Notes: generated from the letters alone by a model not told the origin. Counted from the first letter of the stretch, positions 49,012 to 58,453 are shown. The stretch is DNA of 64,000 bases from Proteinivorax hydrogeniformans (GCF_040515995.1 NZ_CP159485.1:1798001-1862000), one strand, 5' to 3'. A program made the numbers and translations.

Positions 49012-51711
49012 TTAGTTTTCTTTTCCCGAGAAAACTCCCGCTACAAACTTATTGACCTTTCTGGCAGTAATCTTTCCTTTACGTTTAACCATTTGTTTTA
49101 TAACTACAGGTTTAAGCTTTTCTAACGGTACGCTCTCTGCATCGTATTTCCTATCAAGACTAATTGCATCAAATTTACATCTAATTGTACATGCGCCACA
49201 ACCTAAACACATGTATTCATCTACAGAGGTAACCCCACAACCTAAACAACGTTCAGATTCCTTTTTAACTTGTTCCTCAGTAAATGTAGCACGAAAATCA
49301 TTAAAAGACTTTTTAGCTTTAGCTACATCAACGTGCTCTGTTCTTTGTCTTGGAGTACGGTCATACCCTTCTATAACTAAGTCTTCTTTGTTAAATGTAT
49401 GGAATTCTCTTCTATCCCTACCTATTACCAAGCTCTGTCCTGGATGAACAAATCGATGTATTGAGATTGCAGCTTCTTTACCCATGGCAATAGCATCAAT
49501 AGCAAAACTTGGCCCAGTCATAGAGTCGCCACCTGCAAATACATCAGGTTCATCAGTCTGAAGAGTAAAAGAGTCAGTCTTTATAGTTTGGTTTTGGTTA
49601 AACTTCACTTTACTATCCTTTAGTAAGTCGCCCCAGTCCATAGCCTGACCAACAGAAACCAATAGATTATCTGCTTTTACAATCTTTGTTTGATTTTCAT
49701 CAAATACAGGATTAAATTTTCCACTGTCATCTAAAACTGACATGCATTTTTTAAATTCTACTCCAACCACACGTCCGTCTTCAACCATAATGCGCTTTGG
49801 TCCCCAAGAATTATTTATACCGATATCCTCGTAAATAGCCTCTTCTACTTCTTCTTTAAGGGCTGGCATTTCCTCACGATCTTCAAGGCAGAACATATCA
49901 ACCTTTGATGACCCAATTCTTGTAGCAGTTCTTGCAACATCAATTGCAACGTTGCCACCACCTATTACAACAGTTTTTCCTGAAAGCTTTAAATCTTCTC
50001 CTAGGTTAACTTTACGTAAAAACTCGATACCTGTAAGTACCCCTTTGGCCCCTTCTCCTTCTACTCCTAATTTTCTGCCTAGCTGAGCACCTATTGCTAC
50101 ATAAAAAGCTTCATACCCTTGCTTTCTTAAGTCTTGAAGACTCAAATCCTTACCAACTTCTACACCAGTTTTAAATTTAACACCAAGATCGCGTAAAATG
50201 TCAATTTCAGCATTGATTACTTCTTTTTCCAATCTATAAGATGGAATTCCAAATGTCAACATCCCACCAAGTACCTTTTCTTTCTCAAATACCGTCACAT
50301 CATAACCATCAACAGCCAAGTAATAAGCACATGAAAGTCCTGATGGTCCTGCTCCAACAATAGCAATCTTTTTACCATATCTATGTTTAATTTTAGGCAC
50401 AAAACGACTGTCTGAGCTTAACTCTTGTTCTGCAATAAACTTTTTAATATCGTCAATAGCAACTGGATCATCTACATCTCCTCTAGTACAGTCAGACTCA
50501 CATTTTTTAGGACATATGCGACCACATACTGCAGGGAACGGGTTTTCATGTTTTATAAGTTCAAGAGCTTCTAGGTAGTTACCTTGAGCAGCCAGTTTAA
50601 TATAACCTTGTACAGAAATATGAGCTGGACAATTAGTTTTACATGGGCTAGTTCCAGTTTCCACAACATTTTCCTTGTTTATGCGATAGTCTTCATTCCA
50701 TTTATCCGGGCCCCACTCTGAATTAGACGGTAACTCCTCTCTTTCTTTAGGTTTTACAGGAGTTTTACTGCATACCTTTTGACCTAGTTTTAATGCATTA
50801 ACAGGACAAACTTCAGCACACTCGCCACAACCAACACATTTTTCTTCATCTACTTGTGAAATATAGTTGGAACGAACAAAGTCACTATGCAAAAACATCC
50901 CGGCATTTCTAATAGCTAGACAGGAGCAACCACAACAATTACAGATAGCATGGGTCTCACCTACACCATCTAAATTAGGTATGCTATGCATTAAGCCATT
51001 TTCTTCGGCTTTTTTTATTATCTCAAATGCTTCTTCACGGCTAATTTCTCGTCCTCTACCTGTACGGATATAAAACTCAGCAGCTTTTCCTAGCTGAATA
51101 CACATCTCTTCTTTTAGATGCCCACAGCCTTCTCCCATTACTTCTCTTGCAGTACGGCAAGAGCAGTCTGAAACAGAAAAAAGAGTGTTGTCGTTTAAAT
51201 ACTTAGAAATTTCCTCATATGATGCTCTTCTGCTCTCCCCATCTATAGAAGTTTCGATAGGAATTACACGCATAGGCCCTGTTCCTACCGGAAAGTTTCC
51301 TACAGCAAGTGGTGCTCTTGCCCTCCCATACTCCTCAAAAGCTTGGCCTACCTGGGGATATTTCTTCACTAGCTCTTTGTTGTTAACCATCATTTCCATA
51401 TGGCCTGGAACCCAAAGCTCGATCCAATATTTATCAACACCATCAATTTTTTCTACACATACAACGCCGTACTCTGCTAGTTTCCATAAAATCTCTTCTG
51501 TATCCTTTTCGTTTTTTCCACATAACGTAGCTACTTCCGATACAGCTTGAGGTTTGCGCAGTTCAAGACAAAGGGCAACCTCCGCCATCTCTTCTGTCAC
51601 AACAGGCTCTAAAATTTTATATTCCGGCCGTTGTGGTGTTATTTCATTTTTTGCTCCCCTCTTAGTTCTACTAATTTTGTTCGCTAAATCCAACACTTTT
51701 TCTTTTACCAT
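49012..51711 (-). CDS. Large Fe-S/FAD oxidoreductase, GltD (glutamate synthase small subunit) related
   Basis: An 899-residue multidomain enzyme. Residues 1-110 look like a winged-helix region; 110-280 form a Cys-rich domain (SVSDCSCRTAREVMGEGCGH, CNCCGCSCLAIRNAG); a 2[4Fe-4S]-like motif follows (CVGCGECAEVCPVNALK). The GltD-like core comes next: its Cys motif CKTNCPAHISVQGYIKLAAQ and CGRICPKKCESDC, the FAD site IAIVGAGPSGLSCAYYLA, and the NAD(P)H site VVIGGGNVAIDVARTA. A C-terminal ferredoxin cluster (CLGCGACTIRCKFDAI) ends the protein. Such enzymes transfer electrons between NAD(P)H and ferredoxin-like partners. No glutamate synthase large subunit is adjacent, so a role apart from glutamate synthesis is likely. 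GGGGGAC precedes the ATG. Confidence 0.85.
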   Translation of the reverse strand: MVKEKVLDLANKISRTKRGAKNEITPQRPEYKILEPVVTEEMAEVALCLELRKPQAVSEVATLCGKNEKDTEEILWKLAEYGVVCVEKIDGVDKYWIELWVPGHMEMMVNNKELVKKYPQVGQAFEEYGRARAPLAVGNFPVGTGPMRVIPIETSIDGESRRASYEEISKYLNDNTLFSVSDCSCRTAREVMGEGCGHLKEEMCIQLGKAAEFYIRTGRGREISREEAFEIIKKAEENGLMHSIPNLDGVGETHAICNCCGCSCLAIRNAGMFLHSDFVRSNYISQVDEEKCVGCGECAEVCPVNALKLGQKVCSKTPVKPKEREELPSNSEWGPDKWNEDYRINKENVVETGTSPCKTNCPAHISVQGYIKLAAQGNYLEALELIKHENPFPAVCGRICPKKCESDCTRGDVDDPVAIDDIKKFIAEQELSSDSRFVPKIKHRYGKKIAIVGAGPSGLSCAYYLAVDGYDVTVFEKEKVLGGMLTFGIPSYRLEKEVINAEIDILRDLGVKFKTGVEVGKDLSLQDLRKQGYEAFYVAIGAQLGRKLGVEGEGAKGVLTGIEFLRKVNLGEDLKLSGKTVVIGGGNVAIDVARTATRIGSSKVDMFCLEDREEMPALKEEVEEAIYEDIGINNSWGPKRIMVEDGRVVGVEFKKCMSVLDDSGKFNPVFDENQTKIVKADNLLVSVGQAMDWGDLLKDSKVKFNQNQTIKTDSFTLQTDEPDVFAGGDSMTGPSFAIDAIAMGKEAAISIHRFVHPGQSLVIGRDRREFHTFNKEDLVIEGYDRTPRQRTEHVDVAKAKKSFNDFRATFTEEQVKKESERCLGCGVTSVDEYMCLGCGACTIRCKFDAISLDRKYDAESVPLEKLKPVVIKQMVKRKGKITARKVNKFVAGVFSGKEN

Positions 51712-51763
51712 GATTAGTCCCCCACTTTTTTTATTTAAGCTCTAAAACGTCCTTTTGTCTATC

Positions 51764-52585
51764 CTAAGTTTGGATCTTTAACCCAAAACTTTGGTCAGTA
51801 TTACCTGTGTATAATTGGTAGATATGCCAAAATAGATAAGGGATTGCAATGGCTAAATTGATTATCCCCCACCACATTAAAAAGCTAGTATTAAACCAAG
51901 ATGAAGAATCCATAGTTGACGGGAAAATATCAAACGTTGCCCTTAAAAGTAAATGTGTAGCTAAGGTATAAACCCTAGCATGTACATATAACTCTGGCCT
52001 TTTCTTTATAACTGGATATAAAAAAGCTACCAACAAAATGGTTAATGAGCCAGCAAAATACATTGGACTTTCTGAATATACAAAGCAAGCATTCCATGTT
52101 GTATATAAAAAGGCCCAAGCAATCGTAGTATAAGCGATTAATACCGCGTTTTCTTTTTTTCTAAATCTCCAATATTTAGTCGCATAAGGTATGGTTGCAC
52201 AAAGGATCAAACCTACAGCTGCATTAAAGTAGTTTCCTAGCTCTATATCCTGAATTGTGGCTTCTATAATATTTAAAAACATTATTGCATAAAAGAACCA
52301 TAGGAATTTAGCATTCTTTAATATATTCCACACAGAACCTTTTTTATCATCTACGTAAGCTATTCTGGTGTAACCTAATATTATGATAGGGACAAAAATA
52401 CTGAGATACTTCATCCACCTAAACCAGCCCTCTATGTTCTGCAACCAAAGAGGTGATGAAAGTAAAACTAGCACATAAAAATACGTTGCCACCTTGTAGT
52501 TTTTCCTAAAAAGTTCAACTATCACATATAACACTAAAGCATAAATAGCCATCGCACTAAAGTGCTTAAATAACGAAACCTCCAA
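51764..52585 (-). CDS. Polytopic membrane protein of unknown function
   Basis: A 273-residue membrane protein with about eight predicted helices (for example AIYALVLYVIVELF, YLSIFVPIIILGYT, GIINLAIAIPYLFW). I do not recognise the family with confidence. The start is TTG 52585 with AAAGGAG 10 nt upstream; a second GGAGG lies within the first codons. It is divergent from a TetR-family gene, and two matching palindromes lie in the shared upstream region, so its expression is probably controlled by that repressor. The gene is 52 bp upstream of the large oxidoreductase gene, so the two may be cotranscribed. Confidence 0.7.
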   Translation of the reverse strand: MEVSLFKHFSAMAIYALVLYVIVELFRKNYKVATYFYVLVLLSSPLWLQNIEGWFRWMKYLSIFVPIIILGYTRIAYVDDKKGSVWNILKNAKFLWFFYAIMFLNIIEATIQDIELGNYFNAAVGLILCATIPYATKYWRFRKKENAVLIAYTTIAWAFLYTTWNACFVYSESPMYFAGSLTILLVAFLYPVIKKRPELYVHARVYTLATHLLLRATFDIFPSTMDSSSWFNTSFLMWWGIINLAIAIPYLFWHIYQLYTGNTDQSFGLKIQT

Positions 52586-52695
52586 TTTTTACACGCTCCT
52601 TTGTTTTGATAATTCTAAAATTTTTAACTAAAAAAAATCACTTAAACCTGCTATTTTAAAGATTGCCCACCTCCTAGTAGAATTTTTAAAATAAA

Positions 52696-52711
52696 ATGAA
52701 TCAGTGTTCAT
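52696..52711. promoter_or_regulatory. TetR-type operator (site 1)
   Basis: ATGAATCAGTGTTCAT: imperfect palindrome that matches site 2 at 14 of 16 positions. It lies in the 287-bp divergent region between the membrane protein and the tetR gene. Confidence 0.6.
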
Positions 52712-52771
52712 TTGTGAAAATTATAACTTTACTTTCTCCCTTTGTCAACGATTTTGTCAGATTTTTTCAAC

Positions 52772-52789
52772 AATGAATATATGTTCATT
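52772..52789. promoter_or_regulatory. TetR-type operator (site 2)
   Basis: AATGAATATATGTTCATT: TGAAyATATrTTCA-like palindrome. Centre-to-centre spacing to site 1 is 77 bp. Confidence 0.6.
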
Positions 52790-52872
52790 CTAATTATATT
52801 CACAATCTTGTGCTTAATTCTAGAATATGATAAGATAGTTTAATCAAGGATATACAAAAGGAGATTAATTTC

Positions 52873-53511
52873 ATGGCAAGACTTTGCCTTACCGAAGCTG
52901 AAAAGGAACAAAAAAAACGCCATATTATGGACAGTTCAGTAGAACTCATGGCTACACAAGGATATGAACACACAACTATGCAACAAATCTCTAAAAAGTC
53001 CGGTGTTGCCATAGGCACTTTATACCTTTATTTCAATAATAAGCTTGAAATATATACTGCCCTTTTTGAAGAAGCGCTTGATCTACTAGAAAGTACTCTT
53101 AATGTTGCTTCTTCTATTCCTGCTACAGATACTAAGGCTAGAATATGTCTTTTATTGCAATCTTATATTCATTTTTATCAACACCACAACCATCAATATC
53201 GCATTCTATTTAGTGGATTTTTTGGAAAAAATGCTAAGGCAAATGAAAATGTCTATTTAAAAAATAGAATTATCAAAATCCTAAAGCAACTGGAGAAACC
53301 TATTATAAAAGGTGTTGAAGAAGGTATTATAAAACCTTGTGACACTTTCGAGCTAGTCATTTCCCTTTGGGCTATGTTTGATGGAGTTTTGATGTTACCG
53401 CAAAAAACAAACATCACTTCATTAGGAGATCAATTCCAAAACTATTACACTTACGGAATTGAAATAATTCTTAATGGCATCTTAATAAAAGATGAATCAA
53501 AACAAAAATAA
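52873..53511 (+). CDS. TetR/AcrR-family regulator
   Basis: A 212-residue regulator. The DNA-binding part is complete (KKRHIMDSSVELMATQGYEH then SGVAIGTLYLYFNNKLEIYTA). The C-terminal ligand domain is helical, with no known ligand motif. AAAGGAG precedes ATG 52873. The gene is divergent from the membrane protein gene and the FAD oxidoreductase gene, with two palindromic sites between them, so a local repressor role is likely. Confidence 0.9.
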   Translation: MARLCLTEAEKEQKKRHIMDSSVELMATQGYEHTTMQQISKKSGVAIGTLYLYFNNKLEIYTALFEEALDLLESTLNVASSIPATDTKARICLLLQSYIHFYQHHNHQYRILFSGFFGKNAKANENVYLKNRIIKILKQLEKPIIKGVEEGIIKPCDTFELVISLWAMFDGVLMLPQKTNITSLGDQFQNYYTYGIEIILNGILIKDESKQK

Positions 53512-53525
53512 TAATTTGCGTATAA

Positions 53526-53563
53526 AAAATCCTCCTTAGACCTGTAGGTCTAAGGAGGATTTT
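53526..53563. terminator. Bidirectional terminator between tetR and aminopeptidase P genes
   Basis: Perfect 18-bp stem AAAATCCTCCTTAGACCT and complement with a 2-nt loop between convergent genes. Confidence 0.88.
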
Positions 53564-53600
53564 GTTGGCTTTGGCATCTGCTTTTCTTTTTCTAAAATGT

Positions 53601-55376
53601 TTATATAGCGCTGGTTTCCTCTTTCAGCCACTTTTTAACATCTTCCTCTAAATACGGAGATAGTTTATCGTAAACCATTTTATGGTAGTTGTTGTACCAT
53701 AAAATCTCTTCGCTTGTTAGCATATCCTTATTAATAGGCGATTTAGATATTGGACATAAAGAAATGGTTTCAAAATTCATAAACTGTCCAAACTCTGTGT
53801 TTTCAGCCTTTTTTGCTACTACTGTATTCTCGATTCTTATTCCGTGGCTATTTTCTCGATAAACGCCAGGCTCTATTGTTGTAACCATATTTTCTTCTAG
53901 CTTGACATGGGATGCTGAGCTAAAACCTTGTGGTCCTTCATGAACGTTTAGGAAGTAGCCTATACCATGACCGGTACCGCATTTATAATCTATCCCTTGT
54001 TCCCACATTGGTTGTCTTGCTAAAACATCTAAATTACTTCCAGTTGCTCCATACAAAAACTTAGCTTTACAAAGTGCTATATGTCCTTTTACCACCAGTG
54101 TATAATCTTTTTTTAGCTGCTCCGGTAAATTTCCTAGTGGCACTGTTCTTGTAATATCTGTAGTACCATCTAGGTATTGGCCGCCCGAATCTATAAGGTA
54201 AAACCCGTTGCCTTCTAGGGTGTAATTACTCTCTTTAGTTGCTTGATAATGCATCATAGCTGCATGCTCTTTAAAAGCTGATATAGACTCAAAGCTTGCT
54301 CCTTTAAAGTAGTCTTGCTCTGCCCTAAACTCCCTAAGCTTTTGTGCCGCACTTATTTCGGTAACATTTTTGTTAGCAACGTTTTGATCTAACCAATGCA
54401 AAAAGTTAACCATGGCTACTCCATCTCTTATTTGACATTTTCTGAGATTTTCTATTTCTGTGTCATTTTTTATCGCCTTAAGATTGGTAGTGATATTAAC
54501 CCCTTTGTTAATTTTACATAGCTTATCTACTTCATTATAAATTTTGAAATTGATTCTATTGTAATCTAGATAAACCTTAGATCCCTTAGGCAGCTTGCTT
54601 AAATACTCAAAGAAATATTCATAATCATAAACTAACACTTTTTGCTCTTTTAAGTACTCATCTGCTTCACTTGTAAGACTGTCTTTATTTATAAATAAAG
54701 CTGCTTCTTTATGAGTTATAAATGCATAAGCCATGGCCACTGGATTATTAGGAATGTCACTGCTTCTTATATTAAACAGCCAAGCTATATCATCTAAGCT
54801 GGAGATTATCGTTGAATCCACATGCTTTTTATCCATATCATCCCTAACATCGCTAATCTTTTGTTGGGCGGACTTGCCACAATATTTTATGTCATGAAGA
54901 AAGATCTCGTTAAATATAATCTTTGGTCTGTCCTCCCAAACTTGTTCTAAAAAATCGCAACCACCATCTAGGGTAAAATTGGTTCCCTTTAGTTTTTCTT
55001 TTATATCATCAATGCGACGTTGAGAGAAAAGTTCGCCATTAAATCCAATGGTGCTACCGCATTCTATAGTTTCCTTAAGCCAATCACCTACAGATAAAAC
55101 TTTACCCTTTCCCATTTTAAAAACCTTTACCTCAGTATCTGCTAGCTGTTCTTCCGCCTGGATATGGTATCTGCCATCTACCCATATACCACTCTCATTT
55201 AAGGTTACTACCATAGTAGCTTGAGAGCCGGTAAAGCCTGATAGCCATTTAAGACTATTAAAGCAGTCGCTTACATACTCACTTTGATGGGGATCGCTAA
55301 TAGTAGTCATGTAAGCAGAAATCTTATTTTTCTTCATCAATTCCCGCAATCTAAGTAGTTTTTCCGCTGTTTTCAT
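53601..55376 (-). CDS. pepP: Xaa-Pro aminopeptidase (M24, long three-domain form)
   Basis: A 591-residue cytosolic metallopeptidase that removes N-terminal residues before proline. Two creatinase-like N-terminal domains (about 1-300) precede the pita-bread catalytic domain. Metal ligands are all present: Asp396 (LIDSGGQYLDG), Asp407 (TTDITRTVPL), His470 (CGTGHGIGY), Glu502 (TTIEPGVY) and Glu516 (IRIENTVV). The last 65 residues are the C-terminal domain of the long form. AAAGGAG precedes ATG 55376. It fits the peptide-based metabolism suggested by the rest of the window. Confidence 0.94.
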   Translation of the reverse strand: MKTAEKLLRLRELMKKNKISAYMTTISDPHQSEYVSDCFNSLKWLSGFTGSQATMVVTLNESGIWVDGRYHIQAEEQLADTEVKVFKMGKGKVLSVGDWLKETIECGSTIGFNGELFSQRRIDDIKEKLKGTNFTLDGGCDFLEQVWEDRPKIIFNEIFLHDIKYCGKSAQQKISDVRDDMDKKHVDSTIISSLDDIAWLFNIRSSDIPNNPVAMAYAFITHKEAALFINKDSLTSEADEYLKEQKVLVYDYEYFFEYLSKLPKGSKVYLDYNRINFKIYNEVDKLCKINKGVNITTNLKAIKNDTEIENLRKCQIRDGVAMVNFLHWLDQNVANKNVTEISAAQKLREFRAEQDYFKGASFESISAFKEHAAMMHYQATKESNYTLEGNGFYLIDSGGQYLDGTTDITRTVPLGNLPEQLKKDYTLVVKGHIALCKAKFLYGATGSNLDVLARQPMWEQGIDYKCGTGHGIGYFLNVHEGPQGFSSASHVKLEENMVTTIEPGVYRENSHGIRIENTVVAKKAENTEFGQFMNFETISLCPISKSPINKDMLTSEEILWYNNYHKMVYDKLSPYLEEDVKKWLKEETSAI

Positions 55377-55511
55377 TTTATATATCTCCTTTATTAATTT
55401 ATTTGTTAAGCTGTGAATCTCATTTTTTTAACCCTCTTATATATCTAAATTCAAGTATTTTGCTTACTTTCCTGCTTTTTAACAAAAATATTTTGGTTAT
55501 CTAAAGATAAA

Positions 55512-55550
55512 AAAACTCGCTATGAATGGTTCAAATCCCTAGCGAGTCTT
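55512..55550 (-). terminator. Terminator after the amylase gene
   Basis: Stem AACTCGCTA / TAGCGAGT with a 17-nt loop, 17 bp after the stop codon, flanked by A and T runs. Confidence 0.7.
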
Positions 55551-55566
55551 TTATTTAATTCTTTTG

Positions 55567-57585
55567 TTATTTAGACTTTACCCTCTTATATATCACAGCG
55601 CCGGCAATACCTAAAGCGCCAACTCCAATAAGAATATAGAAATAGGTCCAAAAAGCACCTTCAGGTTCTTCGTCACTAGCTACCAAGATTACCGTGCCAC
55701 CATTATCCATACTTGGCAACGTAACTGTAACCTCATTATTTCTACTTACATTTACTGTTTCGCCATTGTACAAATTAACCAAAGTAGTTCTCCTACCATA
55801 AGGAACTTCAAAGGTCGCGTCTGTCTCTTCTGTGTTTATATTTAACCCCACAATCACAGACTCATCTTCGTATGCTCGCTTAAAAATTGAGTATCCTAAA
55901 TCACCTGAGCCTTCAACCAAGTTCCGACTACCTCTAGCAAACACCTCAGGAAACTTTTGTCTAGCATTTATCACTTTTTTATAATGCTCAAGAACAACGT
56001 TACCTTCTATTTCATCCCAAGGCATATTTTGACGGTTGTCGTAGTATGGATGGTTATCCTCGCCATAAAGGCCCAATTCATCTCCATAATAAATAACAGG
56101 CTGACCTTTGGCTGTTATTTGTAAAGAAGCGGCCACCATTTGTGCACCTAAATTTTCTTCTTGACCTAATTCTGTTAAAAAGCGGGATTCATCATGGGAG
56201 CTTATAAATTGACCAAAAGTTTTTGTGTTATCCATCAATTCGTTGCGCTGCTGTAAGCTGCTTTCTACAGTATTAATGCTGCCACGAACAAAGTTTCTAG
56301 CATGATTTTTAAAGTTAAAATCCAACATCGAATCCATCATACCTGAATTTAAATAGCCATGATCATTATTGGGGTTGGAACCCCAAGACTCCCCTATCAT
56401 CTTAAATTCTGGCATCTTCTTAGTCAGTTCATTCTTAAAGGCAAACCATGTAGTATCTTCAACATGCTTTACTGTATCAACGCGAAAATAATCAATAGTG
56501 TTGCCGTTAGGAGTTGTAGACATCTCAATCCATTGGGTCTGCCAATCAATAACCTGCTGTCGCACCTTTGGATCTTCTGTTATAAAATCAGGAAGCCCAG
56601 CTAACTCTCCTTTTATCTCACGATCAACAACACCTCTTAGCATTTCGTTTGTCCGAAGCATGCCATCAAATCGCTGTCTATCTTCATCTGATGGAAAGAA
56701 AGGAATTGAACCATCGTCCAAAGCTGCATCATCTTCCTTTAGCCCATATCCCGTATGATTTAGCACTACATCAAGCATGATTTTCATACCCCGAGCATCC
56801 GCTTCATCTATTAACTGATGAAAGTCCTCCATGGTTCCAAAATGGGGGTTTAGCTCATCAAAATTTAGCGCCCAATACCCGTGATATCCATAGTAAGGAG
56901 TAATATGAGGTGTGTCACTGTGTCTAACATCATGGACAATGTTTTCAACAACTGGGCTGATCCAAATAGTGTTAACACCTAACTCATCTAAGTAATCAAG
57001 CTTCTTTGTAATCCCTTTAAAATCGCCACCTTGATATGCACCGGGGTCATCTTTATCGTACCCCACTCCATATGGGTCATCATTTGAAGGATCTCCATTA
57101 AAGAATCTATCTGTCAATAAATGATAAATTATAGCTTGATCCCAGTCAAAGTCTGCTTCTCCCACAAACTGACGTGGAGCGACGGTAAGCTCAGCTTCGC
57201 CATTATGTTGATTGCCGTCGGTATCAGTAGCGGTGACCGGCAGGATTTTAACCCCTGATGTGGTGGCATAATCCACTGCGATGGTAATTTCCTTTAGCTC
57301 AGTATCAATTTCTACTTTTTCCTCGCCACCAACTTCAGTTAAATCAACATAAATTCCTCTTATCTCAACATCTTCCCCATTTTCAATTTCCAGCTCCAGT
57401 ACAGCGTTTTCATTATAACTAATTTCACCAGGCGATACATCTGCCTTTATTTTTACCTGTACCTCTTCTTGAGAAGGGGCGTCTTCCTCAGCAAATGCCA
57501 TAGGCAAGCTGCTGCCAAAAGAGCCAAAAATCATAAATACTACCATTAATATAGCTAACTTCTGTCGATATGTATTGGCACACAT
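55567..57585 (-). CDS. Secreted, membrane-anchored GH13 alpha-amylase family enzyme
   Basis: A 672-residue surface glycoside hydrolase. Signal peptide (LAILMVVFMIFGSFGSSLPM-AFA), a beta domain at about 40-137, and the GH13 barrel with region I DVVLNH (272-277), nucleophile Asp370 (DYFRVDTVKH), acid Glu399 (MIGESWG) and Asp465 (ISSHDESRF). A C-terminal beta domain and one membrane helix (FWTYFYILIGVGALGIAGAV) followed by KRVKSK anchor it. No LPxTG motif is present. The substrate is an alpha-glucan; whether it is an amylase, pullulanase-like or maltogenic enzyme is not decided. ATG 57585 follows GGGGAG. A cre-like site lies 24 bp upstream of the start. Confidence 0.9.
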   Translation of the reverse strand: MCANTYRQKLAILMVVFMIFGSFGSSLPMAFAEEDAPSQEEVQVKIKADVSPGEISYNENAVLELEIENGEDVEIRGIYVDLTEVGGEEKVEIDTELKEITIAVDYATTSGVKILPVTATDTDGNQHNGEAELTVAPRQFVGEADFDWDQAIIYHLLTDRFFNGDPSNDDPYGVGYDKDDPGAYQGGDFKGITKKLDYLDELGVNTIWISPVVENIVHDVRHSDTPHITPYYGYHGYWALNFDELNPHFGTMEDFHQLIDEADARGMKIMLDVVLNHTGYGLKEDDAALDDGSIPFFPSDEDRQRFDGMLRTNEMLRGVVDREIKGELAGLPDFITEDPKVRQQVIDWQTQWIEMSTTPNGNTIDYFRVDTVKHVEDTTWFAFKNELTKKMPEFKMIGESWGSNPNNDHGYLNSGMMDSMLDFNFKNHARNFVRGSINTVESSLQQRNELMDNTKTFGQFISSHDESRFLTELGQEENLGAQMVAASLQITAKGQPVIYYGDELGLYGEDNHPYYDNRQNMPWDEIEGNVVLEHYKKVINARQKFPEVFARGSRNLVEGSGDLGYSIFKRAYEDESVIVGLNINTEETDATFEVPYGRRTTLVNLYNGETVNVSRNNEVTVTLPSMDNGGTVILVASDEEPEGAFWTYFYILIGVGALGIAGAVIYKRVKSK

Positions 57586-57608
57586 TTTACTCTCTCCCCT
57601 CACCGCCG

Positions 57609-57622
57609 TGCAATCGCTTGCA
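57609..57622. promoter_or_regulatory. cre-like site (CcpA) upstream of the amylase gene
   Basis: Minus strand TGCAAGCGATTGCA matches the cre pattern TGwAAnCGnTnwCA except at two W positions and is nearly a palindrome. The position just before the start codon fits repression by roadblock. Confidence 0.45.
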
Positions 57623-57640
57623 TAAAGCTGCTAAAAAAAC

Positions 57641-57668
57641 ATTTAAAAATAGCAACCTATTTTTAAAT
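57641..57668. repeat. Perfect inverted repeat in the amylase upstream region
   Basis: ATTTAAAAATAG and its complement separated by CAAC, 56 bp upstream of the amylase start. It may be an operator overlapping the promoter. Confidence 0.6.
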
Positions 57669-57721
57669 CATCTGCACAACTTTTTATTTTTAATATTAGC
57701 ATAAGAATAATACTCTTTCAA

Positions 57722-57860
57722 TGCAAAAAATAATTTCCCTCAACTGGGTCAGGGTGGACACAGTGATCCACCACTACAGTTGAGGCGTTAAAGTTATTGT
57801 CATCCTGAACGTAGTGAAGGATCTGTGGTTTTTCGTGATATGCTTGCCCAGGCTGTCTTC
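57722..57860. repeat. Copy of a dispersed intergenic repeat (TCATCCTGAACGTAGTGAAGG type)
   Basis: Contains GTCATCCTGAACGTAGTGAA and GGATCTG, a sequence type found as dispersed repeats in many bacterial genomes. Its minus-strand translation gives QILHYVQDD and HCVHPDPVEG, both common in spurious predicted proteins. It occupies most of the gap between the amylase gene and the hepT terminator. Confidence 0.6.
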
Positions 57861-57947
57861 TTAAGTGCTCCATTTTTAAGGATAAACATTTTCCTATGAG
57901 TTGTGGTATGGCCACAAAAATATATCTAAGCCATAAGTATCATAACG

Positions 57948-57994
57948 AATAAGGAAGTCTATATCGTCCTACCTACGATACAGACTTCCTTATT
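57948..57994 (-). terminator. Terminator after hepT
   Basis: Long stem AATAAGGAAGTCT-TATCGT / ACGATA-AGACTTCCTTATT with a 7-nt loop, 25 bp after the stop codon. Confidence 0.75.
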
Positions 57995-58019
57995 ATAATC
58001 TCCCAAACATTTTATATTC

Positions 58020-58436
58020 CTAGGATAATAATTTTACTACTTCCTTATTAAATAACTCTAAATCCTTCAGGTTAGAATTGATTATATCATAAACCATTAC
58101 TCTATTTAGTTTGACATAATCATGAACCAGTATATTTCTAAAAGATGCCATATCAGAAAGGCTTTCACATAACTCTTTACTTATGATTGCATTTTCATAA
58201 AGTATTAGTATTGAATCTCTATTAGTTTCTGGCTTTCTAAATCCCATATCAGAAATAATGTGGTTACTTATATCTATTACACACTCTATGGCTAAGTGCA
58301 AAAATCTTTCGCTAGATCCGTAGATAAAAGGGTCTCCAAGATATTTATCTTTACCATATTCCCTCACTTTTTCTAAAAATTGAAGGTATTCTTTCAATTT
58401 AGCAACTTTAGTTAAAACTAAATTCTGGTTAACCAT
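58020..58436 (-). CDS. hepT: HepT-like HEPN toxin (DUF86 family)
   Basis: A 138-residue all-alpha HEPN protein. The ribonuclease motif RX4HxY is present as RNILVHDY near residue 105, which is also the tyrosine that the partner MntA AMPylates in characterised systems. ATG 58436, 7 nt after AAGGAGGGG, is preferred to GTG 58442. It lies 17 bp downstream of the mntA-like gene, in the usual antitoxin-toxin order. HepT cleaves RNA (tRNA 3' ends in one system), giving phage defence or stabilisation of DNA; this role is from the family. Confidence 0.88.
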   Translation of the reverse strand: MVNQNLVLTKVAKLKEYLQFLEKVREYGKDKYLGDPFIYGSSERFLHLAIECVIDISNHIISDMGFRKPETNRDSILILYENAIISKELCESLSDMASFRNILVHDYVKLNRVMVYDIINSNLKDLELFNKEVVKLLS

Positions 58437-58453
58437 TTCCACACCCCTCCTTA

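Noticed and set aside
57718-57915. 65-codon minus-strand open frame
   Set aside because: Its product (QILHYVQDD, HCVHPDPVEG) is the translation of a dispersed intergenic repeat; no ribosome site is present.
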